Source: JAGQRJ01 sp041402045 | GTDB lineage: Bacteria > Planctomycetota > J058 | DNA length: 64,000 nucleotides | Assembly: GCA_041402045.1 (NCBI GenBank) | Contig: JAWKSZ010000042.1 | Location: 6,307 to 70,306 of the forward strand | Reading direction: 5' to 3' | In this document: piece after piece, positions 50,365 to 59,704 of the stretch | Numbering within the stretch: the stretch's first letter is position 1 | Layout of the letters: every line of letters starts with the position of its first letter | Made by a program: the position numbers and the translations under genes | Notes under the pieces: model-generated | Told to the model about the DNA's origin: nothing | Databases searched by the model: none | Seen by the model: the letters and a program-made list of their open reading frames with translations, nothing else

Positions 50365-51141
50365 ATGCGGATCTTCGTGTGCGTGAAGGCGGTGCCCGAC
50401 ACCGCCGCCCGGATCAAAGTCAAGGACGGGGCGACCATCGACCCCAGCGGCGTCAAGTTCGTGCTCGGCCCCTACGACGCGCGCGCGGTGGCCAAGGCGA
50501 TCGCGCTCAAGGAGGCCGCCGGTGACGGCGCCGAGGTCGTCGCGGTCTCCGCGGGCGGCACCAAGGGCGAGCGCGACGCGAACAAGCGGCTCAAGGACGC
50601 CCTGGCGCTGGGCGCCGACCGCGGGATCCTGATCCCCGACGAGGCCTCGGAGAACCGCGACCCGCTCGAGGTCGCCAAGGCCCTGGCCGCGGCGATCAAG
50701 GCCGAGGGCGACTACTCGCTGGTGCTCCTCGGGCGCACCGCCGTCGACGACCAGGCCATGTCCGTGGGCCCCATGCTCGGCGCGCTGCTCGGCGCCCCCT
50801 GCGTGACCGACGCCGTGGGCCTCGAGGTCGCCGGCGGCAAGGCGACCGTGACCCGCGCCGCCGAGGGCCGCCAGCAGACCGTCGAGCTGACCCTCCCCGC
50901 GGTGGTCACCGGCCAGCGCGACCTGGCCGAGGAGAAGTACCCCAAGCTCAAGGACATTCTCAAGGCCGGCAAGAAGCCCATGGCCACGTTCGACTACGCG
51001 TGGACCGACGGCGGCTACACCGTGACCGCCCTCGAGCCGCCCCCGGAGCCGGTGGCCGGCAAGATCGTGGGCGAGGGGCCGGACGCCGTCCCCGAGCTGT
51101 TCAACCTCCTCCAGAACGAAGCCAAGAAGCTCAGCTTCTAG
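50365..51141 (+). CDS. etfB: Electron transfer flavoprotein beta subunit
   Basis: The 258-residue protein has the EtfB start MRIFVCVKAVPDT, then KFVLGPYDARAVAKAIALKE, LGADRGILIPDEA, LVLLGRTAVDDQAMSVGPML (AMP site region) and VTGQRDLAEEKYPKLKDILK, the recognition segment that docks acyl-CoA dehydrogenases. AGGAGCAGC precedes the ATG. It forms the AMP-binding half of the ETF heterodimer that carries electrons from GcdH and other dehydrogenases to the quinone pool. Confidence 0.97.
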   Translation: MRIFVCVKAVPDTAARIKVKDGATIDPSGVKFVLGPYDARAVAKAIALKEAAGDGAEVVAVSAGGTKGERDANKRLKDALALGADRGILIPDEASENRDPLEVAKALAAAIKAEGDYSLVLLGRTAVDDQAMSVGPMLGALLGAPCVTDAVGLEVAGGKATVTRAAEGRQQTVELTLPAVVTGQRDLAEEKYPKLKDILKAGKKPMATFDYAWTDGGYTVTALEPPPEPVAGKIVGEGPDAVPELFNLLQNEAKKLSF

Positions 51142-51168
51142 GCCCTGACGAAAGAGTAAGGCACACAC

Positions 51169-52155
51169 ATGGCTTCCAAAGTTCTGGTGATCACCGAGGT
51201 GCGCGACGGCAAGGCCAAGAAGGGCTCGCTGGAGTGCCTGGCCGAGGCCTCGCGGCAGAAGGCCGCCCTGGGCGGCGGCGACGTGACCGCGCTCGTGATC
51301 GGCGGCCCCTCGGCCAAGGACGCGGCGGGTGAGCTCGGCGCCCAAGGCGCGGACCGCGTGCTGTGCGCGACCGCGGACTGGCTCGACCCCTACAACGGCG
51401 ACGCCTACGCGCGGCTCGCGGTCAACGCGATCAAGCAGGAGTCCCCGGACGTGGTGCTCGTCGCCGCGACCCTCGACGGCAAGGACCTCGCGCCCCGGAT
51501 CGCGGCGCACCTCGACGTGGGCTACGCCGCCGACGTGACCGGCATGACCGTCGACGGCGGCAAGCTCGTGCTGACCCGCCCGGTCTACGCGGGCAAGGCC
51601 TACGCCAAGGTCAGCCTGACCAAGACCCCGCAGCTCGCCTCGCCCCGGCCGAACACCTTCGGCCTGCTCGAGGGCGGCGCCGCCGCCGGCGCCGTGAGCG
51701 AGCTCGCTGTCGACTTCAGCGCCGCCGACGTGGGCGCGACCGTCACCGGCGAGTCCGCGGCCAGCGCCGGCAAGGCCGACCTGACCGAGGCCTCGGTGAT
51801 CGTCTCCGGCGGTCGCGGCCTCAAGGGCCCCGAGAACTTCGCCATGCTCGAGGAGCTGGCGCAGGAGCTCGGCGCCACCGTGGGCGCGTCCCGCGCCGTG
51901 GTCGACGCCGGCTGGCGTCCCCACTCGGACCAGGTCGGGCAGACCGGCAAGACCGTGTCCCCCAACCTCTACTTCGCGATCGGGATCTCGGGGGCGATCC
52001 AACACCTGGCGGGCATGTCGACCTCCAAGTGCATCGTCGCCGTCAACAAGGACGCCGACGCCCCGATCTTCAAGGTCGCCGACTACGGGATCGTGGGCGA
52101 CCTGTTCGAGGTCGTGCCGAAGATGATCGAGCACGTGAAGTCGCTCAAGGCGTAG
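51169..52155 (+). CDS. etfA: Electron transfer flavoprotein alpha subunit
   Basis: The 328-residue EtfA has the FAD domain clearly visible: VIVSGGRGLKGPENFAMLEE, ASRAVVDAGWRPHSDQVGQT GKT region, LYFAIGISGAIQHLAGMSTS and IVAVNKDADAPIFKVADYGI VGD. These bind the FAD that relays electrons from acyl-CoA dehydrogenases. It starts 27 bp after etfB and ends before a strong hairpin, closing the gcdH-etfB-etfA operon. Confidence 0.97.
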   Translation: MASKVLVITEVRDGKAKKGSLECLAEASRQKAALGGGDVTALVIGGPSAKDAAGELGAQGADRVLCATADWLDPYNGDAYARLAVNAIKQESPDVVLVAATLDGKDLAPRIAAHLDVGYAADVTGMTVDGGKLVLTRPVYAGKAYAKVSLTKTPQLASPRPNTFGLLEGGAAAGAVSELAVDFSAADVGATVTGESAASAGKADLTEASVIVSGGRGLKGPENFAMLEELAQELGATVGASRAVVDAGWRPHSDQVGQTGKTVSPNLYFAIGISGAIQHLAGMSTSKCIVAVNKDADAPIFKVADYGIVGDLFEVVPKMIEHVKSLKA

Positions 52156-52178
52156 ACACCACCCGTCGAGAGACCGCA

Positions 52179-52202
52179 GGGGCCCGCCACACGGCGGGCC
52201 CC
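52179..52202 (+). terminator. Terminator hairpin after etfA
   Basis: GGGGCCCGCC, loop ACAC and GGCGGGCCCC make a perfect 10-bp stem 24 bp after the etfA stop. No T-run follows. Confidence 0.75.
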
Positions 52203-52273
52203 GTCGCGTTGGTTCCCGGTAAAGAACCTGCGCTGAGCCTTACGGGCGGGCACCCCTCGGATAGAACGGAGCC

Positions 52274-53125
52274 ATGGAGCTGACCCTGGCCTGGATCCTC
52301 GTGGGGCTCGTGATCGCCGTGCACCTGTTCACGGTGCAGTCGAGCCTGCTCGCCTGGAAGAACGCCCGCCGCGGGCGCTTCGACCTCGACGCGCTCCAGG
52401 TGCGCACCGGGCTCCTGCGCCGCGCCGAGCTCGAGGCCCTCGTCGGCGCCCCCGGCCCCGACTCGCTCTACCGGGTCGACGCCGCCGCCTGGGCGCGGCT
52501 CCCGCGCCAGCGCCTGGCGCTGCAGATCCTGTTGGGGCCGGTGCCCGGGGTCCTGAGCCTGGCCCTGGGCCTCGCGGCCGCCGCGGTGCAGCTCAGCGCC
52601 GGCGCCCCGGCCTGGGGCTGGGTCGGCGCGGCGGTGGGCGCCTTCGCCTGCGAGATCGCGATCTCCGCGATCTACGTGCTCGGCTGGTCCCCCGACGACG
52701 AGGTCGACGAGCTCGAGCTCCCCGAGCCCGAGGAGCTCGAGACCCTGGGCGCGATCCCCTGCGCCCGGGCCCTGGGCGGCGTGCTCGACCTCGAGCTGCG
52801 CCGCGTGCAGCAGAACATTGAGCGCACCCTCGCCCACGGCGGCCTGACCTGGTGCGAGCGCACGCTGCTCGGCTTCGCCGAGCGCTGGAGCCGACGCAGC
52901 TTCCGCCGCGAGCGCCTGCGCGCGGCCAAGCTCCTCGAGTCCACCGAGGCCCTCGCCGAGCAGGTGCGCCACCAGCGCGAGGCCCTGCGCGTCCTGATCC
53001 GCAGCTCCGACGACCTCGACGAGGCGGTCGAGCTCTGCGAGCAGGAGCTCAAGGTGGACGAGCTCTTGCGCGACCTGGAGGGCGAGTCAGCGGCGGGCGC
53101 GCGCCCGGGCCAGGGCCTCCTCTAG
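52274..53125 (+). CDS. Membrane protein with cytoplasmic helical tail
   Basis: The 283-residue protein has an N-terminal helix (LAWILVGLVIAVHLFTV), two further membrane segments (about 80-105 and 112-135), an acidic linker (PDDEVDELELPEPEELE) and a long charged helical region (about 165-275) likely to form a coiled coil. No family is recognised. TAGAAC ends six bases before the ATG. Its end overlaps the convergent thioredoxin-HEAT gene by 39 bp. Confidence 0.65.
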   Translation: MELTLAWILVGLVIAVHLFTVQSSLLAWKNARRGRFDLDALQVRTGLLRRAELEALVGAPGPDSLYRVDAAAWARLPRQRLALQILLGPVPGVLSLALGLAAAAVQLSAGAPAWGWVGAAVGAFACEIAISAIYVLGWSPDDEVDELELPEPEELETLGAIPCARALGGVLDLELRRVQQNIERTLAHGGLTWCERTLLGFAERWSRRSFRRERLRAAKLLESTEALAEQVRHQREALRVLIRSSDDLDEAVELCEQELKVDELLRDLEGESAAGARPGQGLL

Positions 53126-54733
53126 CGGACCCGCGTAGTCCGCGCCGTGGAGCGGCTCCAGCGCCGCGAGCACCGCGCGCAGGAACACCTCCCGCGAGCG
53201 CGCGTGCTCGCAGGGCGCGTCCAGCGCCTCCTCCAGCGCGGCGCGGATCGCCGGGGTGGGCGCGCGCCGCGCCAGCGCGCCCAGCGCCGCTGCCGCCCGC
53301 GCGCGGTTGGCGTTGCGCGCGTCCAGGCGCCGGAGCAACCAGATCAAGACCCCCTCGGCCTCGGGGTCCGGGAGCGCCGTCAACGCCTGCAGCAGGTCGC
53401 CCAGGACGTTGTTCGGGTTCTGCAGGTAAGCGGCGACCCGGCCGCCGTGGGCCAGCTCCTCGAGCAAGCTCCGCACCTCGGGCAGCAGCCCGCGCTCCTC
53501 GCGCTGCACGATCGCCGCCACCGCCGCGCGGCGGACGTAGTCGTTCGGGTCGCGCAGCGCGCGCAGCCACAGGTCGCCTAGCCCGCGCACTGGCTCGCGC
53601 CCCGCGAGCGCGCTCAGCGCGCGCACCCGGGTGACGGGGTCGGTCTCCCAGCCCGCGAGGGCCACGAGCGCCGGCGTCGAGAGCTCGGGGAGCAGCGCCG
53701 CCCACCCCCGCGCGCGGCGCGCGGCGAGCGGGTCGCTGAGCTCCGGGCGCTGCGGCAGCTCGGCGGGGAGCGGCGGCAGGCGCGGCGGGCTCGGGGGCAG
53801 GCGCTCCGCCGCCGCGACCAGCCCGCCCAGCAGCGAGTCGGCGCTGCGCCCGACCCGGGTCCTGGCCACCGGGGTGGCCCCGGGCCGGAGGTCCAAGGGC
53901 TGCCCCCAAGGGTCGAGCACGAAGAGCTGGGGGTAGGCGCGGACCCCCAGGCGCACGGCGCCCTCGGAGTCGCTCCCCGCCTCGGTCCCTCGGCGGTGGA
54001 TCGCGAGGAACACCGCGCGCTCGCGGCTCGCGGCCACCACCTCGGGGTCGCGCCACAGCTCGCGGGCCAGGCGCGCGCAGTGCGGGCAGCCCACGCTCCC
54101 TACGTAGGCCAGGACCGGCCTGCGTCCAGCCTGGGCCCGGGCGAAGGCCGCCTCGGGGTCGGTCTCCCAGTCCACGTCCCCCGGCGGCCAGCCGGGCTCG
54201 CTCAGCGCCGGCGCGATCCGCGCGTCCAGCGCGCGCAGCTCGCCCTCGGGGGCGCTCTCGCCGGAGTAGCTGCTCGGCGCGCCCGCGGGCCGGGCGCGCT
54301 GGTCGAGGAGCTCGGCGGCTTCGGGGCGCCCGGCGGCCCGCTCGTGACGCGCCTGGACTTGGAGCCGCTCGCGCTCCGAGAGCTCCTCGATCGCGCGCAC
54401 CTGCTCCCGGCGCAGGACCAGCTCGCCCTGGGCCACCCGCAGCACGACCTCGCGGCTCGTCTGGCGCACGACCCGCCCCTCGAGGGCGCGCCCGTTCTTC
54501 AAGTGCACCCGCGCGCCGTAGGGTTGGCTGCGGCCGACGGCCTGTCCCCGGGGCAGGCTCGCCTCGGCGGGCGCGACGGGCGTCGGGGCAGCGGGCGCCG
54601 GCGCGGGGGCCGGCGGCGCGTCCCAGAGGGTGGGCTTGAGCGCGAGGGCCACGCCGCAGCCGATCAGCGCGATCCCGACCAGCCCCGCGCAGGCGCCGCA
54701 GCCCTGAGGTGAGGAGTCGTCCGACGGGTCCAT
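53087..54733 (-). CDS. Membrane-anchored thioredoxin-fold protein with HEAT repeats
   Basis: Order of parts in 548 aa: an N-terminal transmembrane helix (about 15-33, GLVGIALIGCGVALALKP); a Pro/Ala linker; a small beta module GARVHLKNGRALEGRVV, QTSREVVLRVAQGELVLR (about 72-110); a thioredoxin-like domain with RPVLAYVGSVGCPHCARLAR (CPHC redox pair) and AYPQLFVLDPWGQPL; and from about 340 HEAT repeats (WETDPVTRVRALSALAG, LRDPNDYVRRAAVAAIVQRE). The active-site pair suggests a periplasmic thiol oxidoreductase or haem/cytochrome maturation helper scaffolded on HEAT repeats. TAGTCT ends six bases before the ATG, with no Shine-Dalgarno. Confidence 0.8.
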   Translation of the reverse strand: MDPSDDSSPQGCGACAGLVGIALIGCGVALALKPTLWDAPPAPAPAPAAPTPVAPAEASLPRGQAVGRSQPYGARVHLKNGRALEGRVVRQTSREVVLRVAQGELVLRREQVRAIEELSERERLQVQARHERAAGRPEAAELLDQRARPAGAPSSYSGESAPEGELRALDARIAPALSEPGWPPGDVDWETDPEAAFARAQAGRRPVLAYVGSVGCPHCARLARELWRDPEVVAASRERAVFLAIHRRGTEAGSDSEGAVRLGVRAYPQLFVLDPWGQPLDLRPGATPVARTRVGRSADSLLGGLVAAAERLPPSPPRLPPLPAELPQRPELSDPLAARRARGWAALLPELSTPALVALAGWETDPVTRVRALSALAGREPVRGLGDLWLRALRDPNDYVRRAAVAAIVQREERGLLPEVRSLLEELAHGGRVAAYLQNPNNVLGDLLQALTALPDPEAEGVLIWLLRRLDARNANRARAAAALGALARRAPTPAIRAALEEALDAPCEHARSREVFLRAVLAALEPLHGADYAGPLEEALARARARR

Positions 54734-54739
54734 GCCCGC

Positions 54740-54745
54740 AGACTA
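54740..54745 (-). promoter_or_regulatory. Possible leaderless -10 element (TAGTCT)
   Basis: Minus-strand TAGTCT lies six bases upstream of ATG 54733, in the same position as TAGACT before the genes at 23327, 40096 and 48120. Confidence 0.35.
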
Positions 54746-54760
54746 GCCCCAGTCGCGCGC

Positions 54761-55726
54761 TCAGGCCTCGTCTTCGACGGGCGGGGTCCCGATCCCCAAG
54801 GCGCGCTTGAGGCCCTGCTTGACCCCCTCCGGCACGAACGGGCGCACCCGGTCCCAGAGCACGTAGCCCGGGAGCTGGGTCGGCGACGCGCGCCAGCTCG
54901 GGCGGGGCGGGAGCCCCGCCGGGTCGGCGGCGTTGAGCGGCGGCGCCGAGCGCACCTCGACCGGGGCGCCCTTGAGCGCGACCCAGCTCGCGCGGTCGAG
55001 CTGGTGGGTCACGTGGGGCACCAGGCAGCGCGAGACGCTGGTGAAGCCCGAGGCCGCCAGCAGGTTCGCGAGCGAGCCCTCGGTCAGCCAGAAGCTGTGG
55101 GTGTTGTCGATCGACTGCCACACCGCGCGGGCGCGCTCCTCGGGCGTCGCCTGCTCGGCGTGCTCGCGGTAGGAGAGCCCCCAGTACTCGCGACCCTCGA
55201 AGCTGCGGGCCTCGGCGGCGCGCAGGGCGACGACCGCGTCCAGGAGCAGGACTCGGGAGCACACCTCGCCGATCCGCGCCACGACCTCGAACACGTCGGG
55301 GGTGTCGAGGTGGTAGAGGATCCCCGAGCAGATCACCACGTCGAAGCTGCCGTAGCGCTCGCGGCTCAGGTTGCGCACGTCGTCCTGCACGAACTCGACA
55401 CCCTCGAGGCCGAGCGCTTCCTGGGCGAAGCGGCAGCGGGCGAGGAAGGACTCGCGGATCTCGATCCCCACCGCCTGCGCCCCGTGCCGGGCGAACTCGA
55501 GCGCGTACTGCCCCTCGCCGCAGGCCAGGTCCAGCACCCGCAGGCCCGCGAGCTGGCCCTGATACAGGTCGCTCACCGTCTGCACGAAGCGCCGCAGGCG
55601 CAGGTCGTAGTCGCGGTCCTCGGCGGTGTCGAGCCCAGGGGCGAGCTGGATCCGGTGCATGTTCCAGGGGCCGTGCTCGGCGACGACCGCGTCGCGGCGG
55701 CGGCGGAGGTCTTCGAGGTCGCTCAC
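54761..55726 (-). CDS. SAM-dependent methyltransferase
   Basis: GTG 55726 follows AGGAGGGG and overlaps the stop of the 49-residue gene upstream (GTGA). The 321-residue product has SAM motif I (LRVLDLACGEGQYALEFA), an acidic residue after motif II (AVGIEIRESFL), and motif III-IV region FDVVICSGILYHLDTPDVFE. The first 60 residues (AVVAEHGPWNMHRIQLAPGL) resemble a lipid or glycan methyltransferase N-terminus. The C-terminal 80 residues are a charged Pro-rich tail. The substrate is unknown. Confidence 0.85.
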   Translation of the reverse strand: MSDLEDLRRRRDAVVAEHGPWNMHRIQLAPGLDTAEDRDYDLRLRRFVQTVSDLYQGQLAGLRVLDLACGEGQYALEFARHGAQAVGIEIRESFLARCRFAQEALGLEGVEFVQDDVRNLSRERYGSFDVVICSGILYHLDTPDVFEVVARIGEVCSRVLLLDAVVALRAAEARSFEGREYWGLSYREHAEQATPEERARAVWQSIDNTHSFWLTEGSLANLLAASGFTSVSRCLVPHVTHQLDRASWVALKGAPVEVRSAPPLNAADPAGLPPRPSWRASPTQLPGYVLWDRVRPFVPEGVKQGLKRALGIGTPPVEDEA

Positions 55727-55872
55727 GCGGGGGGCCCCTCCTGCGGCCGCTTCTTCTTGCGCCGCTTGCGCCGGACCCAGGCCAGGATCATGCCGGCCAC
55801 CGGCGGGCCGAAGGTCATGAGGACCAACGCCACGACGACGATCAGGATCTCGTAGGGGCCGAGGTAGAGCAC
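55723..55872 (-). CDS. 49-aa membrane protein, TatA-like N-terminus
   Basis: GTG 55872 encodes one membrane helix (YEILIVVVALVLMTFGPPVA) and a very basic tail (WVRRKRRKKKRP). The N-terminal Glu before the helix and the FGP at its end resemble TatA/TatE subunits of the twin-arginine translocase, but the amphipathic helix that follows in TatA is replaced by a Lys/Arg tail. The stop overlaps the methyltransferase start, so the two are cotranslated. Function unknown. Confidence 0.6.
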   Translation of the reverse strand: MLYLGPYEILIVVVALVLMTFGPPVAGMILAWVRRKRRKKKRPQEGPPA

Positions 55873-55942
55873 GCCGGAGTGTAGCAGCGGCGTGACACAC
55901 CGCCCCGTCGCCGGGGTCTACTCGGGCTCCGGAGGTGAGGAC

Positions 55943-56919
55943 GTGAGCCTCGAGATCCGCCTGGCCGAGACCCCGGCCGAGCGCCGTCAGGTGTGCGCGA
56001 TCCGCCACGCCGCCAACCAGAGCCCGCAACCCCTGGCCGCCTACACCGCCCGGCGGCTGAGCGCGCAGCGCCCCAACCGCGGGACGTGGTGGCTGGGCTG
56101 GGACGGGGCCGAGGCGGTGTGCACCCTGACCCTCTACCCCCTGCGGCTGGGGGTCGGACCCGAGACCTGGGCCGGGTTCGGGATCGGCGGGGTGGCCACG
56201 CTCCCGGAGCACCGCCGGCGCGGGCACGCGAGCGAGCTCTGCCGTGTCCTCACGGAGCGGGAGCAGGCCGCGGGGGCGCGGCTGGGGCTCCTGTTCAGCG
56301 CGATCCCGCCTGGGCTCTACGAGGCCCTCGGGTTCCGCGTGCTCCCCGCCCACGGCTGGAGGACGACGCGCCTGCAGGAGCTCGCGGGCAGCGGCCCTCG
56401 CGCCGAGCTGCGCCCCCTGTGCCCGTTCCGCGAGCGCGAAGAGCTGGTCGCCTGGCACGACGCCTTGCACCCGGGGCTGCGGATCGCGCGGGACGCCGGC
56501 GCCTGGGAGCGCTCGCTCCAGGACGAGCCCCACGACCTGTTCTTCGCCACCGAACGCGGCTACGTGCGCGTGACCGACGAGGGCGACGAGAGCCTCGACG
56601 TGGCCGAGCTGCTGCCCCTCGACGACGACGCCGCGCTGCGCGCGGTGGCGGAGCTGGCCCAGGCGCTGGGCAAGCGCGAGCTCACGAGCTGGCTCCCCCC
56701 GACCCCGCTCCGCGAGCGCCTGGGCGAGGCGACCTCTCGCGCCACGACGTTGCCCATGCTGCTCGGCGAGGCGCCGGCGGACGGCGTGCAGCTCTGGGGC
56801 CTCGACTACTTCTGGAGCGCGCTCGCGCGCGCGCCCGGGGGTATCCTCGCGGCATGCAGCCCCCCGCGATCCCTCGAGTCGAGCTCCCCGCGCCCGCGCG
56901 CGGGACCTGGGGGGCGTGA
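55943..56919 (+). CDS. GNAT-family N-acetyltransferase
   Basis: GTG 55943 has GGAGGTGAGG just upstream. The central part holds the acetyl-CoA motif of GNAT enzymes: FGIGGVATLPEHRRRGHASE (R/Q-x-x-G-x-A as RRRGHA), preceded by WWLGWDGAEAVCTLTLYPLR and followed by GLLFSAIPPGLYEALGFRVL. A C-terminal ~130-residue region is beta-rich (YFWSALARAPGGILA), as in two-domain acetyltransferases of the Eis/GNAT type. In the frame as read there is no stop before asd; a one-base change at the GGGGG run near 56836 would give a stop at 56917-56919. Acceptor unknown. Confidence 0.8.
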
Positions 56920-56920
56920 G

Positions 56921-57911
56921 GTGGGCCAGCGCGTCGGGATCGTCGGCGCCAGCGGGCTCGTCGGCCGCGAGCTGCTCGGGCTGCTCCACGCCCGCGACTA
57001 CCCCATGGCGTCGCTGCGCGGCTTCGCCTCTCCGGGATCCGTGGGGCGGACCGTCGAGCACCCGGGCGGGACGCTCCGGCTCGAGCCCCCGAGCGCCGAG
57101 GCCCTGGGCGCCTGCACCCGGGTGTTCCTCTGCGCCGGGGCCGAGGTCTCGCGGGCCTGGGCGCCCGCGGCGCTGGCCGGCGGGGCGCTGGTCGTCGACA
57201 CCTCGAGCGCGTTTCGCTACGAGGCCGAGGTCCCGCTGGTCGTGCCCGAGGTCAACCCCTGTAGATCCCGGAGCGCGGCCTGGTCGCTGGACCGAACTGC
57301 ACCACCGCGCTCGTGGCTCTGGCCCTCGCGCCCTGCACCGCCTGGCCGGATTGAAGCGCGTGGTCGCGGCCACGCACCAGGCCGCGTCCGGGGCAGGAGC
57401 GCCGGGCTCCCAGGAGCTACGCCGACAACGGGCCGCGGTCGTCGCGGGGGAGGCCCCCGTCCCCTCGCGTTCCCTCGACCGCTGGTCGGGAACCTGTTCC
57501 CCCACGTCGAAGCGTTCCTGCCTGGTGAGGGCTGGGCCACCCGCGAGGAAATGAAGCTGACCTGGGAGGCGCGCTGCTCGAACTGCCGGAGCTCCTGGTG
57601 GTGGCGACCTGCGTGCGGGTGCCCGTCGAGTGCGCCCACATGCGGCCTTGTTCCTCGAGTTCGAGCGGCTGACCCGCGAGGCGGCGCAGGAGGCCCTGGC
57701 CCGCGCCCCGGGGCTGACGCTGGTGGACGACCCCGCCGCCGAGCGCTACCCGACGCCGCTCGAGGCCACCGCCCAGGACGCGGTGCTCGTGGGCCGCGTG
57801 CGCCAGGACTCCAGCGTGCGCCACGGCCTGGCGCTGTTCGTGAGCGGCGATCAGCTGCGCAAGGGCGCGGCGCTCAACGCGCTGCAGATCGCGGAGCACC
57901 TCGAGCGGTGA
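56921..57911 (+). pseudogene. asd: Frame-broken aspartate-semialdehyde dehydrogenase
   Basis: The reconstructed protein is a complete Asd: NADP-binding start VGQRVGIVGASGLVGREL, then VVDTSSAFRYEAEVPLVVPE, the active-site segment GLVAGPNCTTALVALALAP with catalytic Cys (codon 57298-57300), LKRVVAATHQAASGAGA, then FPRPLVGNLFPHVEAFLPG, REEMKLTWEAR, VVATCVRVPVECAH and AERYPTPLEATAQDAVLVGR. The enzyme makes aspartate semialdehyde for lysine, threonine, methionine and cell-wall diaminopimelate. Five single-base frame changes fall between about 57255 and 57650. As Asd is normally essential, consensus error is the likelier explanation unless a second copy exists elsewhere. Confidence 0.85.
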
Positions 57912-59704
57912 GCGCGCCGGAGGAGGAGGAGCGCGAGCCGCTCGAGGACGCGCCCGGGGACGAGACGCCCGCGGAGCCGACCCCCGAGTCCGAGCCGGTC
58001 GTGCGCCTCGACGGCCCGCGGGTGGACCCCAGCGCGCTGCCGGTGTTCGAGCGACGCTGAGCGAGCCGCTGCCGCCGGCCGAGCCGGGCTCGTCCCGGAC
58101 GACTTCTACGCCGCCCGCGCAGAGGTCCCTGGGCGCGATCCCTACGCGGCGCTCGAGCCCGAGGACCCAGCGCCCGAGCCGGCGTGCGCGCCCGCCGACG
58201 CCGCTCGAGGCCGGCGCGGACCGCGCCCGCCGACGCCGCGCCCGAGCCGGCGTGGACCGAGCCCGCCGACGCCGCGCCCGAGCCGGCGTGGACCGAGCCC
58301 GCCGCCGCCGCGCCCGAGCCGGCGTGGACGGACGAGCGCGAGGAGCGAGCGACGGCCCGCCGCGCAGCGTCGCCGCGCCGAACGCGCCCTGGGTCGAGCC
58401 TCAGGGGACCCCGGAGGGCGTCGACCCCTTCGCCGCGGCGGCGCAGCCCGACCCGCGCAAGGACTTCCTCGGCCCCGAGCCCGCGATCTTCACCGCCGTG
58501 CGCTGGCTGCTCGTGCTCGTGACCCTGGCGGCGGTGCTGCCCTTGTGGTCGGCCTGGCGCCGGGGCCTGCTGGCAGGCGGGAGCTACGAGAGCAAGGTCG
58601 GGCTGCGCGACAGCGAGGGCTTCGAGGCGCTGGTCAACGCGCTCCACGGGACCTTCGGCTACTCGGAGTGGACCGGGGCGCTGCTCGTGCTCGCGGTGCT
58701 GCTCGTGGTCGCCGGGCGGGTGGAGCGCGCCTGGGGCAGCGGCGTGCTCGCGGCGGCGTTCCTCCTGGGGAGCTGGGGCTTCAACGCGCTGCGCCTGGGC
58801 TTCGAGGCAGGCAGCCTGTCCTTGACCGCGATCAGCGGGGGCTGGACCGGCGCCGCGGTCGTGCTCGGGTTCGGCTGCGCGCTGCCCGGCGCCGGCCTGG
58901 GGGTGGGGCTTGATCAGCCTGGGCGCGCTGGTGGTCGTGGCCGACGCCGGCGGCGGCGCCCCCGGTCTGATTGGGGTCGCCGCCTGGTGGACCGGCTACC
59001 TCCTCGGACGCCGGCTCGAGGTCCGGCCCTCGACCACCCTCACCCCCCGCGGCTGCCTGCTCCTGCTGGTGACCCTGGGGGCGGTGTTCGCGGTCGAGCT
59101 GGCGGTGATCACCGTCCAGGTCGCCAAGCACTCCTCCGACCTGGGGCTGTTCGAGGGCTTCGACTGGAGCGAGCCCGAGGGGGAGCGGGAGGTTGGTCCG
59201 CTGCGCGCGCACCCCGCCGCGCACCTCGAGCTGGAGCTCGAGCTCCCCCAGGGCTGGCGCCCCTACGCCGACGCTCCCGACCAGGACTCCCCCTACGTGG
59301 TGTTCCTCGGCCACGGCAACGAGCGCGCCGTGCTCTGGCGCTTCGAGCCGCACCCCTTCAACCGCGACCCCGACACCTTCCTCCTGCGCAACGTGATCGG
59401 CGAGATCGGCGCGGCCAAGAACTTCTACGAGGCGGAGCAGGTCCTGGACGAAGGGCCCTTCCCGGGCGCGCTGGGGCGGGGCTACCGCGTGGTCACCGCG
59501 TGCAGCCTGCGCTTCACCAACGGCACCGCCACCGCGGGCACGCGCTGCTCGTACTGCTTCAACCTCGACGGCGACGTGGTGTGGCTCGACTGCTTCTGGC
59601 CCACCTCGGGGCCCGAGGAGGTCGCCTACGCGCGCAAGGTGTGTGATTCAATTGCCCGCACGGTGCGTCCCGGCGCGGACGCCCCGGAAGGAGGCCCCCG
59701 GTGA
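57908..59704 (+). pseudogene. Frame-broken rhomboid-like membrane protein with acidic repeat linker
   Basis: GTG 57908 overlaps the asd stop. The first 50 residues are acidic (PEEEEREPLEDAPGDETPAE). Frame changes near 58057, within the 36-bp repeats (58226-58333) and near 58905 must be repaired. Reconstructed order: acidic Pro/Ala linker with three PEPAWTEPADAA units; a membrane helix (AVRWLLVLVTLAAVLPLW); a rhomboid-like bundle (GALLVLAVLLVVAGRVERAW, GSWGFNAL, AISGGWTGAAVVLGF), where GGWTGA replaces the protease's GxSGxx serine motif, so it is probably inactive; then a ~200-residue soluble domain (LRAHPAAHLELELELPQGWR). The stop overlaps the dacB GTG. Confidence 0.55.

Noticed and set aside
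56854..56919. 22-residue frame starting MQPPAIPRVELPAPARG before asd
   Set aside because: It has a TATCCT hexamer six bases ahead and a proper stop, but is more likely the GNAT C-terminus seen in a shifted frame; too short to support alone.
55943..58060. GNAT-Asd fusion protein
   Set aside because: The two domains are in the same open frame only because a stop is missing; asd has its own GTG at 56921 and needs further frame changes downstream.
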